This document shows, piece after piece, positions 9,401 through 17,033 of a DNA stretch of 64,000 bases (the stretch's first letter is position 1; each line of letters opens with the position of its first letter). A model generated the notes under the pieces. It saw nothing but the letters and a program-made list of their open reading frames with translations. It was not told the origin of the DNA and did not search any database. Source of the stretch: Tenggerimyces flavus (GTDB lineage Bacteria; Actinomycetota; Actinomycetes; Propionibacteriales; Actinopolymorphaceae); contig NZ_JAFBCM010000001.1 in the NCBI RefSeq assembly GCF_016907715.1, positions 2,046,001-2,110,000 of the forward strand, written 5' to 3'. The translations under genes and the position numbers were made by a program.

Positions 9401-10142
9401 CCTCGTCGTGAGTGTTCGGTTGGTCGGTGAAGTTCTTGCTCGCCGTCACGCGGCCGACCAGGTCCGCGTGCTTCTCGTCGTAGCCGCCGTCCAGGACCGC
9501 CACGCGGGCGCCCTTGCCGGTGTAGCCGGCGGCCCAGGCCTTCGTCGCACCGATCTGCTTGGTGCTGCGGTCCAGGCTGCCTCGGACCTTGCCGTCCAGC
9601 CACAGCTTGCCGATCGCCGCGTCGCGGTTGCGGGGCTTGCTGAACTCCTGCCAGAACTCCGTCGCGCTCTTCTTGTCGACAGTCAGCACTGCCGCGCCGA
9701 TCGTCGTCAAGGTCGCGGTCCGCCGCGCGGCACGGGGAGTCGTGCCGGGGTCGGTGGCGATCAGCGGGATGCGCGGAGTGGTGCGGTCGTCGTACCCCTG
9801 CTCGATCAGGCCGGTGACGTTGAACAAACGTTCGTCAAGCCGGCCTTTCGCGAGCAGCGGGGCGGCGGAGGCGGGAACGACGTAGACGTCGTCCTTGAAC
9901 CGGCGGGTGAGGTAGCCACCGGGGTCGGGATGGGCGGAGACGACCACGGTGGACTTGCGTCCGTCGGGATCGGTGCTGACCGCCACCCGGTCGCCGGTCA
10001 CCAACGTGACGGTGGTGGCGACGGGGGCGTTCGCTCCGATGAGGGCGGGGGTCTTGGCCGGGGCTCCGGCGGCGGCGGATGGCACAACGGTCGCCACGGA
10101 GAGCAGCAGGACCGAGGCGACCGCCGATGTCACGGCACGCAT
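6411..10142 (-). CDS. Large secreted S8 (subtilisin-like) serine protease
   Basis: A 1243-residue secreted protease. The ATG at 10142 has GAGGG eight bases upstream; a GTG 15 bases further out is weaker. Residues 1-25 form a signal peptide ending near SAAAGA. A propeptide-like segment (VATTVTLVTGDRVAV) follows, then the S8 domain around residues 200-470: Asp218 in VAVLDGGYD, His250 in DGHGTHVAS, oxyanion Asn343 in VVAAGNT and Ser417 in SGTSMAS. The usual D-T/S-G is D-G-G here. About 770 residues of C-terminal beta-rich sequence with a PA-like insert follow. A TrmB/LuxR regulator is divergent, and a paralogue lies at 33072. Confidence 0.92.
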   Translation of the reverse strand: MRAVTSAVASVLLLSVATVVPSAAAGAPAKTPALIGANAPVATTVTLVTGDRVAVSTDPDGRKSTVVVSAHPDPGGYLTRRFKDDVYVVPASAAPLLAKGRLDERLFNVTGLIEQGYDDRTTPRIPLIATDPGTTPRAARRTATLTTIGAAVLTVDKKSATEFWQEFSKPRNRDAAIGKLWLDGKVRGSLDRSTKQIGATKAWAAGYTGKGARVAVLDGGYDEKHADLVGRVTASKNFTDQPNTHDEDGHGTHVASIVGGSGRAGRKGVAPGAELLIGRVLSYGGGQESWIAAGMEWAIAQQADVVNMSLGTRDPSDCSDPLSETTKLLAAQGKTLFVVAAGNTYVDEGITSPGCVPGVLTVGAVDRDGRTADFSAKGPAPGSHVLKPEIAAPGVGIMAANYDSYGDIPYAPMSGTSMASPHVAGAAAILAARRPELNAQQLKAMLISTAQPGPGGLPFQQGAGIVDVSRAIKATVYGPGSVDVAAFSWPHTSTKPATKNVTYRNFGSKPVQLRLSLSMTGNDDRPARQGMASLGKPWLTVPANGSASVPVTINPRIPVSARAYGKFGGRLIARGSDGSTVTTPVAFWLEPKTVDLTVKRIDRNGGQPAEGMGFLDVFGLDNLSGWRAYSSEDQTFRVRAGSYAIASMIPTTDPDGTMIHSVTYAGAPEIRIDRDQTVVLDARQGRQVTVDADRALEQQGASLAYGRWDKGWAISGSYIGTEYIDEYFAVPDRQRARRGHFELGKYLRMLAPSLAMRVAGGPAISPEIMRGDDLFDGKKTAPLVDAKGGTPDDFANAGVRGKLALVHVPDPSDADRERMNALLADAAEAGAVGVLVSRDAPGRWTWSAGRRWNSGIEEIKQAPGLTLNPADAAMLRKQLAAGAVNLSWTAVADSPYVYNLAFFDRERAEWSQQHRVRTSDLGRMDETWFAPRLKANGYADFVAAFRPWDPLSTFYPGVGNFVRVPQQRTSYYSPGDTEWKQFADANPNWGAIMQDRVRSYRPGQKDETTWYKHPMQTGIRQDAYGQKLHVAERQANLMGFEFPNWQDAEPDHFGWPAGFGDVGGFHLYRDGKEIGWSPVAFGQVPVPATPGRYELDLLTERYFAGSETYPNWRLSLATRTKFSFTSGNPGGEKLAALPLLLPDYDVDVDAFNLTPAVASYPVRLTFAGQPDYAPGPLRSVQAWASKDDGETFVSVPVSKDGKGWIASVDNRIAKGGYVTLKVAATDSKGNAVEQIVKRAYGVR

Positions 10143-10271
10143 GGAAGTCACCCTCACAGATGCGTACGGTGCATGGATACGTCCGGTGTGGGTCGGTTAT
10201 GCGACATGGCCGATACTCGTCAGACAGGTTTCGACTCTGTGACCAGCTCGTTCTGACCGGGAGGTGGGGGC

Positions 10272-11249
10272 TTGTTCGAGGCGCTCGGCCTCGACGCCGA
10301 CGAGGAGCGGGTCTATCTCGCGCTCGTTCCGGTACCCGGCGCGACGGCTTCGGAACTTTCGGTGGAGCTGGGCTTGTCGGTCGGGGACGCCGAGCGGCTG
10401 CTGAAGCGGATCGAGTCGCACGGGTTGGCGGCACGTTCCGGAACGAGCGGCCGCTACGTCGCGGCACCACCGACGGTGGCGCTCGGGGCCTTGCTGACGC
10501 TGGCGCGGGACTCGCTGTGGCGGGCCGAGCAGGGGACGGCGGCGCTGTCCGAGCAGTACCGGGCGGCCTCGGCGGCTCGTACGGTCGGCGATCTGGTCGA
10601 GGTGGTGAGCGGGCCGGACGCCGTACGGCACCGGTTCACCCAGCTGCAGCAGGCGGCGGAGTCGGAGCTGCTGGCGTTCGTGACCGCGCCGACTCGGCTG
10701 GTGCACTGGTCGGACAACCCCGCCGAGCGCGAAGCCGCGCGGCGTGGGGTGCGGATGCGGCTGATCGTCGAGCGGGAGCTGCTCGAGGAGCCGGGCGCGA
10801 TGGACGACGCCGAGCGGTCGATGGCGGCCGGCGAGGAGATCCGGATCGCGGAGTCGCTGCCGATCAAGCTCGTGCTGGCCGACCGCACGATGGCCTTGGT
10901 GCCGCTGCGCCCGAACGCCGCCGAGGGTGCGGTGGTGGTGCACACGAGCATGCTGCTGGACGCGTTGGTGGCTCTGTTCGACGCCTGCTGGGAGCGGGCC
11001 ATCCCGCTGCGGTTCCGTTCTTCTTCGGGTTCGCCCGGCTCGTCCGATGACGAGGCGTCGTTGGTGACGGACATGGACGTGAAGATTCTGTCGCTGCTGC
11101 TGACCGGGATGACCGACGAAGCCGTGGCGAAGCAGCTGGACCTCTCGGCCCGCACCATCCAGCGCCGCATCCGCCAGCTGATGGACCTCGCCGGCGCCCG
11201 CACCCGCCTGCAGCTCGGCTGGCACGCCTCCCGCGCCGGCTGGCTTTGA
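10272..11249 (+). CDS. TrmB-type N-terminal / LuxR-type C-terminal transcriptional regulator
   Basis: A 325-residue DNA-binding protein starting at TTG with GAGGTGGGGG just upstream. Residues 1-65 form a TrmB-like winged helix (LGLDADEERVYLALVPVPGA). The middle resembles a phospholipase-D-like or sensor domain found in such regulators. Residues 258-325 are a LuxR/GerE-type HTH (LSLLLTGMTDEAVAKQLDLS, then RTIQRRIRQLMDLAGA). It is divergent from the S8 protease with about 130 bases between them. This pairing is common for secreted proteases in actinobacteria and suggests that it controls the protease gene (inference). Confidence 0.85.
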   Translation: MFEALGLDADEERVYLALVPVPGATASELSVELGLSVGDAERLLKRIESHGLAARSGTSGRYVAAPPTVALGALLTLARDSLWRAEQGTAALSEQYRAASAARTVGDLVEVVSGPDAVRHRFTQLQQAAESELLAFVTAPTRLVHWSDNPAEREAARRGVRMRLIVERELLEEPGAMDDAERSMAAGEEIRIAESLPIKLVLADRTMALVPLRPNAAEGAVVVHTSMLLDALVALFDACWERAIPLRFRSSSGSPGSSDDEASLVTDMDVKILSLLLTGMTDEAVAKQLDLSARTIQRRIRQLMDLAGARTRLQLGWHASRAGWL

Positions 11250-11380
11250 GTGCCCCGGCCCTGTGCATTCTCGGTTGCCGAACCAGACGATTGGCGCGAG
11301 AATGACTCTGCGCGGTGCACTAGCGCCGTGAAGTGAGCCCGGCAGCCTTCCGGACGGTGGGTGAGCCGGGTTTCGCGCGT

Positions 11381-11746
11381 CTACGGAGCTGTCAGCCGAT
11401 CGACTCGCGTGCCCGCGGGCAGCGCCTTGCGCCAGTGCCCGCCGCGCGTCCAGCACCAGGCGAGGGTGTCCGGAATCGCAAGCAAGCACTCCTCGCGAGC
11501 TCGTTGATGGACGTACTCGACCTGATCGGCTTGCACCGCTCTCAGCCGGTCGTACAACGTGTGCCGGTCGCTCGTCATCAACGAGTCGTCCTCGCGCTCC
11601 TTGCAGAAATGCAGGCGTCGCTGTCCTGGGAGGATCAAGGAGCTGATGGATCTCCGCGCCGCCGCGAGATCGCGCGGCGAGATCAGTGCAGCCGCCATCA
11701 CGTAGCGGGTCCGCACGGACTCGTCGACGAAGGCATGCACGGTCAT
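11381..11746 (-). pseudogene. DUF3800-like protein remnant with internal deletion
   Basis: An open frame of 121 residues starts with MTVHAFVDESVRTRYVMAAAL and LILPGQRRLHFCKERE, which matches the N-terminus of short DUF3800-like (RNase H-fold) proteins. It ends with ECLLAIPDTLAWCWTRGGHW, which matches the C-terminus. The family is normally near 190-200 residues, and the middle third (between the KERE and DSLM parts) is missing while the frame is kept. Active-site residues of the middle section are therefore absent. I infer a decayed gene with an in-frame deletion; a shortened functional protein cannot be excluded. It lies antisense to the leader of the PhoD gene. Confidence 0.55.
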
Positions 11747-11920
11747 GTGGTTCGACGATATGGCGAGGGCGGAGCGATGCTGACGTTGTCCACAGCTCGA
11801 TCCGACTCGGTTCTAGCTCCGGCCAGGTTCGGTCAGTTCTCCCACGTCCCACGTCTACGTCGCCCATCGTTCACTAGGACCAGGTCGGATCGGGTGCGGC
11901 GATCCTCGGGAGGGACTGTG

Positions 11921-13498
11921 GTGGAGCGACACGAGCACGGCATCGGGCGGCGACGACTGCTCGGGCTCGGCGGGGTCAGCGGGGCGGCGATCCTGCTCGG
12001 CACCGGTCTGTACGGCGTCGGCCGCGCCACCGATGCGCTGGCGGTCGGCCCGTACCCGTTCCAGCTCGGCGTCGCATCAGGCGACCCGCTCCCCGACAGC
12101 GTGGTGCTCTGGACCCGCCTCGCCCCCGAGCCGCTCGCCGAGGACGGGCTCGGCGGGATGCCGCAGCGCGCTGTCGCCGTTCGGTACGAGGTCGCGCGCG
12201 ACGAACGGTTCCGCGACGTCGTACGCCGCGGCCAGGCCGCCGCGACGCCGGAGCTCGCGCACTCCGTGCACGTCGACGTCCAAGGGCTCCAGCCGGGCCG
12301 CGAGTACTTCTACCGCTTCCGCGCCGGCCGCGAGCTCAGCCCGGTCGGCCGGACGAAGACCGCGCCGGCGCCGGGTGCGGCGACGCGGGAGATGACGTTC
12401 GCGTTCACCTCCTGCCAGCACTTCGAGGAGGGCTACTTCTCGGCGTACCGCCACCTGCTGGCCGACGACCCGGACCTCGTCGCGCACTGCGGCGACTACA
12501 TCTACGAGTCGCCGTCCGGCCTCGCCGTCCAGCCGCGCAAGCACGTGGTCCGCGAGCCGTTCGACCTGCGCGAGTACCGGCTGCGGTACGCCCAGTACCG
12601 CACCGACGCCGACCTCGCCGAGGCGCACCGGCTGCTGCCGTGGATCTTCACCTACGACGACCACGAGGTCGACAACAACTGGGCGGGCGACATCTCCGAG
12701 CACTACCCGACGGTCGGCAAGGAGGAGTTCCTGCGCCGCCGCGCCGCCGCCTTCCAGGCGTACTACGAGCATCTCCCGCTCCGCCCCGACCGCGCGCCGC
12801 ACGGTCCGGACATCGCGATCCACCGGCGGTTCCGGTACGGCGACCTCGCGACATTCCACGTTCTCGACGGCCGGCAGTTCCGCGACCCGCAGCTCCCGTG
12901 CACCGACCCGATGGCCTGCCCGGACCGTCTCGCGCCGGCGCGGACGTTGCTCGGACCGGAGCAGGAGGCCTGGTTGAAGAGCGGGCTCCGCTCGTCGGCG
13001 ACGCGGTGGGACGTGCTGGTGCAGCAGGTTCCGTTCACCCAGCTGGACGAGGCCGCCGGGCCAGGGTTCCAGTACGGGAAGGACAACTGGAACTACTTCC
13101 CGGCCGCCCGCCAGCGCATCGTCGACGAGCTCGTCGCGCGTCCGGACCTGAACGCGATCGTGATCGGCGGCGAGATCCACCGGCACCTCGCCGCCGACAT
13201 CAAGGCGACCTGGGACGACCCAGCGGCGCCGCCGGTCGCGTCGGAGTTCGTCGCGACGTCGGTCGCCTCGGGCGGGAACGGCAACGCCGGGAGCACCTGG
13301 GTGACGCGGATCCTCGCCGAGAACCCGCACATCAAGTACGCATGGGAGCAGCGCGGGTACGTGCGGGCGCGAATCTCCCAGCAGGAGTGGCGTACCGACC
13401 TGCGCGTCGTCCCCGTCGTGACCACTCCATCTGGCGACGCGGTGACGGGTGCGTCGTTCGTCGTCGAGGCGGGTAAGCGCGGGCTACAAGTGGTCTAG
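11921..13498 (+). CDS. phoD: Alkaline phosphatase D (PhoD) family protein, Tat-exported
   Basis: A 525-residue secreted phosphodiesterase/alkaline phosphatase. The GTG at 11921 lies six bases after GGGAGGG; the adjacent GTG at 11918 is the alternative. The N-terminus has a twin-arginine signal (GRRRLLGLGG), as expected for PhoD, which folds with Ca and Fe before export. An N-terminal Fn3-like PhoD_N domain (around residues 40-140, GVASGDPLPDSVVLWTRL) precedes the catalytic domain (150-510) with metal-ligand motifs CGDYIYE, YDDHEVDNNW and GGEIHRH. It probably releases phosphate from extracellular esters. No pho regulon genes adjoin it, and no PHO box was recognised. Confidence 0.92.
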   Translation: MERHEHGIGRRRLLGLGGVSGAAILLGTGLYGVGRATDALAVGPYPFQLGVASGDPLPDSVVLWTRLAPEPLAEDGLGGMPQRAVAVRYEVARDERFRDVVRRGQAAATPELAHSVHVDVQGLQPGREYFYRFRAGRELSPVGRTKTAPAPGAATREMTFAFTSCQHFEEGYFSAYRHLLADDPDLVAHCGDYIYESPSGLAVQPRKHVVREPFDLREYRLRYAQYRTDADLAEAHRLLPWIFTYDDHEVDNNWAGDISEHYPTVGKEEFLRRRAAAFQAYYEHLPLRPDRAPHGPDIAIHRRFRYGDLATFHVLDGRQFRDPQLPCTDPMACPDRLAPARTLLGPEQEAWLKSGLRSSATRWDVLVQQVPFTQLDEAAGPGFQYGKDNWNYFPAARQRIVDELVARPDLNAIVIGGEIHRHLAADIKATWDDPAAPPVASEFVATSVASGGNGNAGSTWVTRILAENPHIKYAWEQRGYVRARISQQEWRTDLRVVPVVTTPSGDAVTGASFVVEAGKRGLQVV

Positions 13499-13667
13499 TC
13501 GCAGTCCGGCTCGTCGAAGAAGCCCCAAAGGAGCGACCGAACCCGCCTGACAGACGGTGGCGTGCGGCGAAACTGAGCGTGCCGGGGCTGCGATCATGTG
13601 ACTAGCGTTTACAGCGATGCAAGCCAGCGGCTAGCGTCGAGCACCGACTCGTCTTCGGCAGAACGGG

Positions 13668-15137
13668 GTGCCCACGATGTTGCGACGCGTGCTCTTCGCT
13701 GGAGTGGTGACCGGGGCGTTGGTGATCACGCCGTACGCTTCGGCGATGGCCTCCTCCGACCAGCAGGCGACCGCCGCGCAACCGCTTGCCGATGTGTGCA
13801 ACCTCCACTGTGACCGTCGTGATCCCGCGGTCGCGCAGGGCGATCGGGTCGCCGCACAGGCGACGGTGTTCAGCCGGCAGCTCGTGCTGCACGTGTCCGA
13901 CGCGGACAACATGGCGTGGGCGAGCATCGACAACGGCGACCCCGGCGACGAGGTGTGGCTGGACCGTTCGTGGGACGGCGGGCGTACGTGGTCCGACGGG
14001 AGCAAGCTCGGCGCCACGACGATCCCGACCGGGCGGCGAGGATGGCGGACGTTGATGTACAACGTCGACGACCCGTCCGGACGCCAGGTCGGCGCGCTGC
14101 GCGCGTGCGGCAAGGCGGGGAACCGGGCCGACATCGCCTGCACGACGTGGCATCGTTCGACGATCAACGCGAGCAACCGGCTGGACGCCGGAGCGACGGC
14201 GTTGATGATGGACTACAACGTCTCGAACGGCTTGTGGCGGACGACCGGGTGGTGGAACTCGGCGAATGCCCTTACGGCGTTGCTGGATTACAGCAAGCAG
14301 ACCGGGTCGACGACTTATCGGTACGCGATCGCCAACACGTTCGACAAGAACCGCGGCAACAACTTCACCAACGAGTACATGGATGACACCGGTTGGTGGG
14401 GTCTCGCGTGGGTGCGTGCGTACGACCTGACGGGTGAGCAACGCTACCTTGACATGGCGAAGATCGACGCCGACTACATGTGGTCGCACAAGGACTCGCA
14501 CTGCGGCGGTGGCGTGTGGTGGCGGGACGACCACAACTACAAGAACGCGGTGACGAACGAGCTTTTCATCAAGCTGGCAGCGTCATTACACAACCGCCTA
14601 CCGGGCGACACGGTGTATCTGTCACGGGCGAACGAGATCTGGTCGTGGTTCAAGGCTTCGGGGATGATCAACTCGTCTCAGTTGGTGAATGACGGCTTGG
14701 ACAACTCGACCTGCCGGAACAACGGGCAGGAGACGTGGACGTACAACCAGGGGATCATCCTTGGTGCGTTGGCCGAACTGCATCGCGCGACCGGTGACAA
14801 CGCGCTGTTGACACAGGCCCGCACGATCGCCGACGCGACGGTGGCGAGCACGCGGCTCTCTCCTGGCGGGGTGCTGCGGGAGCCGTGCGAGGCTGGTGAC
14901 TGTGGCGGGGACGGGCCGTCGTTCAAGGGCGTGTTCGCGCGGAACCTGGGCGAGCTGAACCGTTATGTGTCGGGGAATCCGTACGGGACGTACCTGGACC
15001 GGCAAGCCGACTCGATGTTCGCGAACAACCGGACATCGCTGAACCAGTACGGCCTGCGCTGGGCTGGCCCGTTCGACAAAACCGACGGCGCCCGTCAGCA
15101 CAGCGCGCTGGATGCGCTGACGGCGGCCGACGGCTAG
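13668..15137 (+). CDS. Secreted glycoside hydrolase family 76 (alpha-1,6-mannanase-like)
   Basis: A 489-residue secreted protein starting at GTG. A signal peptide covers about residues 1-28 (ending ASAMAS). An N-terminal module of about 110 residues follows (TVFSRQLVLHVSDADNMAWASI, with DGGRTWSDGS), then the (alpha/alpha)6 GH76 barrel from about 165 onward. The family's twin catalytic aspartates are in EYMDDTGWW (Asp239, Asp240). GH76 enzymes cleave alpha-1,6-mannan backbones of yeast or actinobacterial glycans. The gene converges with the following oxidoreductase and overlaps it by four bases at a shared CTAG. Confidence 0.88.
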   Translation: MPTMLRRVLFAGVVTGALVITPYASAMASSDQQATAAQPLADVCNLHCDRRDPAVAQGDRVAAQATVFSRQLVLHVSDADNMAWASIDNGDPGDEVWLDRSWDGGRTWSDGSKLGATTIPTGRRGWRTLMYNVDDPSGRQVGALRACGKAGNRADIACTTWHRSTINASNRLDAGATALMMDYNVSNGLWRTTGWWNSANALTALLDYSKQTGSTTYRYAIANTFDKNRGNNFTNEYMDDTGWWGLAWVRAYDLTGEQRYLDMAKIDADYMWSHKDSHCGGGVWWRDDHNYKNAVTNELFIKLAASLHNRLPGDTVYLSRANEIWSWFKASGMINSSQLVNDGLDNSTCRNNGQETWTYNQGIILGALAELHRATGDNALLTQARTIADATVASTRLSPGGVLREPCEAGDCGGDGPSFKGVFARNLGELNRYVSGNPYGTYLDRQADSMFANNRTSLNQYGLRWAGPFDKTDGARQHSALDALTAADG

Positions 15138-15559
15138 ATGTGCAGCTTGTCCGGGGTGAGGACGATCGCCGCGGAGAAGAGCTTGCCGAACTGCTCGGGC
15201 GTGTCGAAGAGGGCGCCGATGCGCTCGGTGTACTTGGCCAGGTAGGCGTCCTGCTCGTGAGCAGGCGGCACGTCGTGAACCTGGGCCGCGGTGCCCTCGA
15301 TGCGCACGATGTTGCGGCCGATGTCGGTGACGTCGAGCGTGAAGCTCACCCTCGGATTGGCCTCGAGGTTGCTCAGCTTCTGCTTGCTCGGGCGGCTGTA
15401 GATGAGGATGGTCTCGTCGTCGCGAAGCAGGAACCAGAGCGGGACGCTGACCGGCTGCCCATCGGGACGGACGGTGGTGAGCCAAGCCATCAGGTTGTGC
15501 CTGAGCCGATCTTCGACCCGCCGCCGATCAGCCGGCTCGAGCTGTTGCGTGAGCTTCAT
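15134..15559 (-). CDS. Pyridoxamine 5'-phosphate oxidase-fold protein (F420/flavin-dependent, Rv3369-like)
   Basis: A 141-residue split-barrel flavin/deazaflavin-binding protein. The N-terminal HNLMAWLTTVRPDGQPVSVPLWFLL and the YSRPSKQKLSNLEANPRVSFTLDV stretch match the TIGR03618/TIGR03667 group of F420H2-binding oxidoreductases in mycobacteria and relatives. It is likely a cytosolic reductase with unknown substrate. Length fits the family. It is convergent with the GH76 gene and has a long non-coding region upstream that carries repeat R1 copy A. Confidence 0.8.
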   Translation of the reverse strand: MKLTQQLEPADRRRVEDRLRHNLMAWLTTVRPDGQPVSVPLWFLLRDDETILIYSRPSKQKLSNLEANPRVSFTLDVTDIGRNIVRIEGTAAQVHDVPPAHEQDAYLAKYTERIGALFDTPEQFGKLFSAAIVLTPDKLHI

Positions 15560-15667
15560 GCTCGCATGAACATCGGATCGGCCGCGACTTCTTCCACAGT
15601 CGGCGATTTCGGGAAGTTCTCCACAGATCTGGCTGGCGCTGCCCGCTCACCCCGCGGAAGCCGGATG

Positions 15668-15831
15668 CTGGGGTCAGTCGCATTTTCAGCGGCAGGCCTC
15701 GGGTCGCTCCAGCCAGCCGCCGGCTCGGCCCTGCCCGGAAGGCAGTCTGGTCGCCCGATGCGAGCCCGGTGGGTACAGGTGGGGGACAGGCCTCTCGCCC
15801 GGCGGAGCGACTGTTGGGGACAGCCCGCCCC
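15668..15831. repeat. Long repeat R1, copy A
   Basis: This 164-base core recurs almost unchanged at 21770-21933; I count about three substitutions. Weaker similarity extends about 80 bases to the left (from about 15586), with matching CCACAG and CTCCACAGATC blocks. The core contains self-complementary segments, such as CGCTCC near the left third and GGAGCG near the right, and two GGGGACAG boxes. It has no good open frame and no terminal inverted repeats. A structured RNA or a mobile intergenic element are both possible. Confidence 0.85.
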
Positions 15832-16107
15832 TGGCGGGCGGCGGGCCGGCGATTGTACGGCTGAGTCTAGGGGGGAGCGGAGGGTTAGCGCGAGCGTCAA
15901 GGTGAGATTGACAGCGTGATCTCGAGAGGCTCGGGGTGAGTTGTCAAGGTCGACTTGCCAACGTGGGCTGGCGATGTGGGGCGGGTCCGGATCGGCCAAC
16001 GGGCTTGAGTGTTGGCATCTGGAGGCGTGGTAGCGAGTGGCTTCGGCGAGGGGTCCGACAGGTGGAGGAACCGGCACGAGGGTCTGCTGGAGGTGATCCG
16101 CTGGGAG

Positions 16108-16168
16108 GTTTCGAATGAGGGCGTCCCTGTAGCGATCTATTCGATAGAGGGACGCTCTGATTCGAAAC
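16108..16168. repeat. Long imperfect hairpin with CTATT loop
   Basis: The 21-base left arm (16108-16128, starting GTTTCGAAT) pairs with 16148-16168 with two mismatches. An inner part (around GCGA and TCGA) extends the stem. The loop region reads CGATCTATTCGA, which resembles the CGAACCTATTGA of the loop-conserved hairpins, though less exactly. It lies in a non-coding stretch downstream of the response regulator gene. Confidence 0.6.
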
Positions 16169-16184
16169 GTGGCGGGGTCTGGTT

Positions 16185-16235
16185 GGGTCGGGGGCACCTT
16201 GGTCCGAACCTATGGGACCAGGGTGCCCCCGACCC
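16185..16235. repeat. Loop-conserved hairpin, GGGTCG-stem type, copy 1
   Basis: A 21-bp stem (16185-16205 with 16215-16235, one G-T pair) has the loop GAACCTATG (16206-16214). The stem sequence differs from the copies at 6357, 39985 and 48114 except for the GGGCACC block, while the loop is the same but for its last base. A near-identical copy lies at 48743-48793. Confidence 0.85.
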
Positions 16236-16311
16236 ATGCGGACCAGGCGCGTTTCAGAGGCCCCAAGGGGATGGGCCGGCCGCCATCCTCGGGCCATCCC
16301 GCATCGTGACT

Positions 16312-16375
16312 TTGCCCACCGAAGGGGCGTTCGCGGACCCCACGAGCACCCTCCGAACGCCCCTTTGATGGGCAA
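16312..16375 (-). terminator. Hairpin downstream of the NarL-type response regulator
   Basis: Two stacked stems, TTGCCCA (16312-16318 with 16369-16375) and AAGGGGCGTTCG (16322-16333 with 16354-16365), enclose a 20-base loop. It starts 14 bases after the minus-strand stop codon at 16389, which fits a terminator for the two-component operon. A smaller hairpin with GGGATGG arms lies next to it (about 16268-16301). Confidence 0.65.
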
Positions 16376-16388
16376 GGCGGTTCGGTGG

Positions 16389-17033
16389 TCAGGCGTTGAG
16401 ATAGCGCAGCACGGCGAGGACGCGGCGGTGGCCGGAGTCGTCGGGGTGGAGGTCGAGCTTGGTGAAGATGTTGCGGATGTGCTTGCTCACCGCCGTCTCC
16501 GTCACCACCAGTTGTGCGGCGATGGCCGAGTTCCCCTGCCCCTCCGCCATCAGGGACAGCACCTCCCGCTCGCGGGGCGTCAACGTACGCAGCGGGTCGG
16601 AGGCTCGGCGACGCACCATCAGCTGCGACACCACCTCAGGATCCATCACCGTCCCGCCGTCCACCACGCGCCGCAACGCGTCGAGGAACTTCTCGACCTT
16701 CCCCACCCGCTCCTTCAGCAGATACCCCACCGCCCCCGCACCACTGGCCAGGAGCTCCGACGCGTACCGGTCCTCGACGTAAGCCGACAGCACCAGGATC
16801 GGCAGGCCCGGATGCAGCGACCGCGCCTCGATCGCGGCGCGCAACCCCTCGTCCCGGAACGAAGGCGGCATCCGTACGTCGACGATCGCCGCGTCCGGCC
16901 GATCCGCGGAGACGGCCGCGAGGAAGTCCAAAGGGTTGTCGACCGAAGCCACCACCTCGATGCCTTCGCTCGCCAACAGCAGCTTCAGGCCCTCGCGCAG
17001 CAGCGCGTAATCCTCCGCGATCACGACCCGCAT
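16389..17033 (-). CDS. NarL/LuxR-type response regulator
   Basis: A 214-residue two-component response regulator. The receiver domain (1-125) has the acidic pair Glu7/Asp8 in VVIAEDYALL, the phosphoacceptor Asp in AIVDVRMPP (about residue 57) and the conserved Lys in YLLKERV. The C-terminal GerE HTH (around 145-214) contains LTPREREVLSLMAEGQGNSAIA and VSKHIRNIFTKL. The start overlaps the end of the histidine kinase gene by 13 bases, so the two are translationally coupled. The divergent ABC exporter is the likely target (inference). Confidence 0.92.
   Translation of the reverse strand: MRVVIAEDYALLREGLKLLLASEGIEVVASVDNPLDFLAAVSADRPDAAIVDVRMPPSFRDEGLRAAIEARSLHPGLPILVLSAYVEDRYASELLASGAGAVGYLLKERVGKVEKFLDALRRVVDGGTVMDPEVVSQLMVRRRASDPLRTLTPREREVLSLMAEGQGNSAIAAQLVVTETAVSKHIRNIFTKLDLHPDDSGHRRVLAVLRYLNA

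Noticed and set aside
15560-16388. Several open frames of 60-260 codons across the hairpin field
   Set aside because: They run through inverted repeats on both strands, lack ribosome binding sites and give no recognisable proteins.
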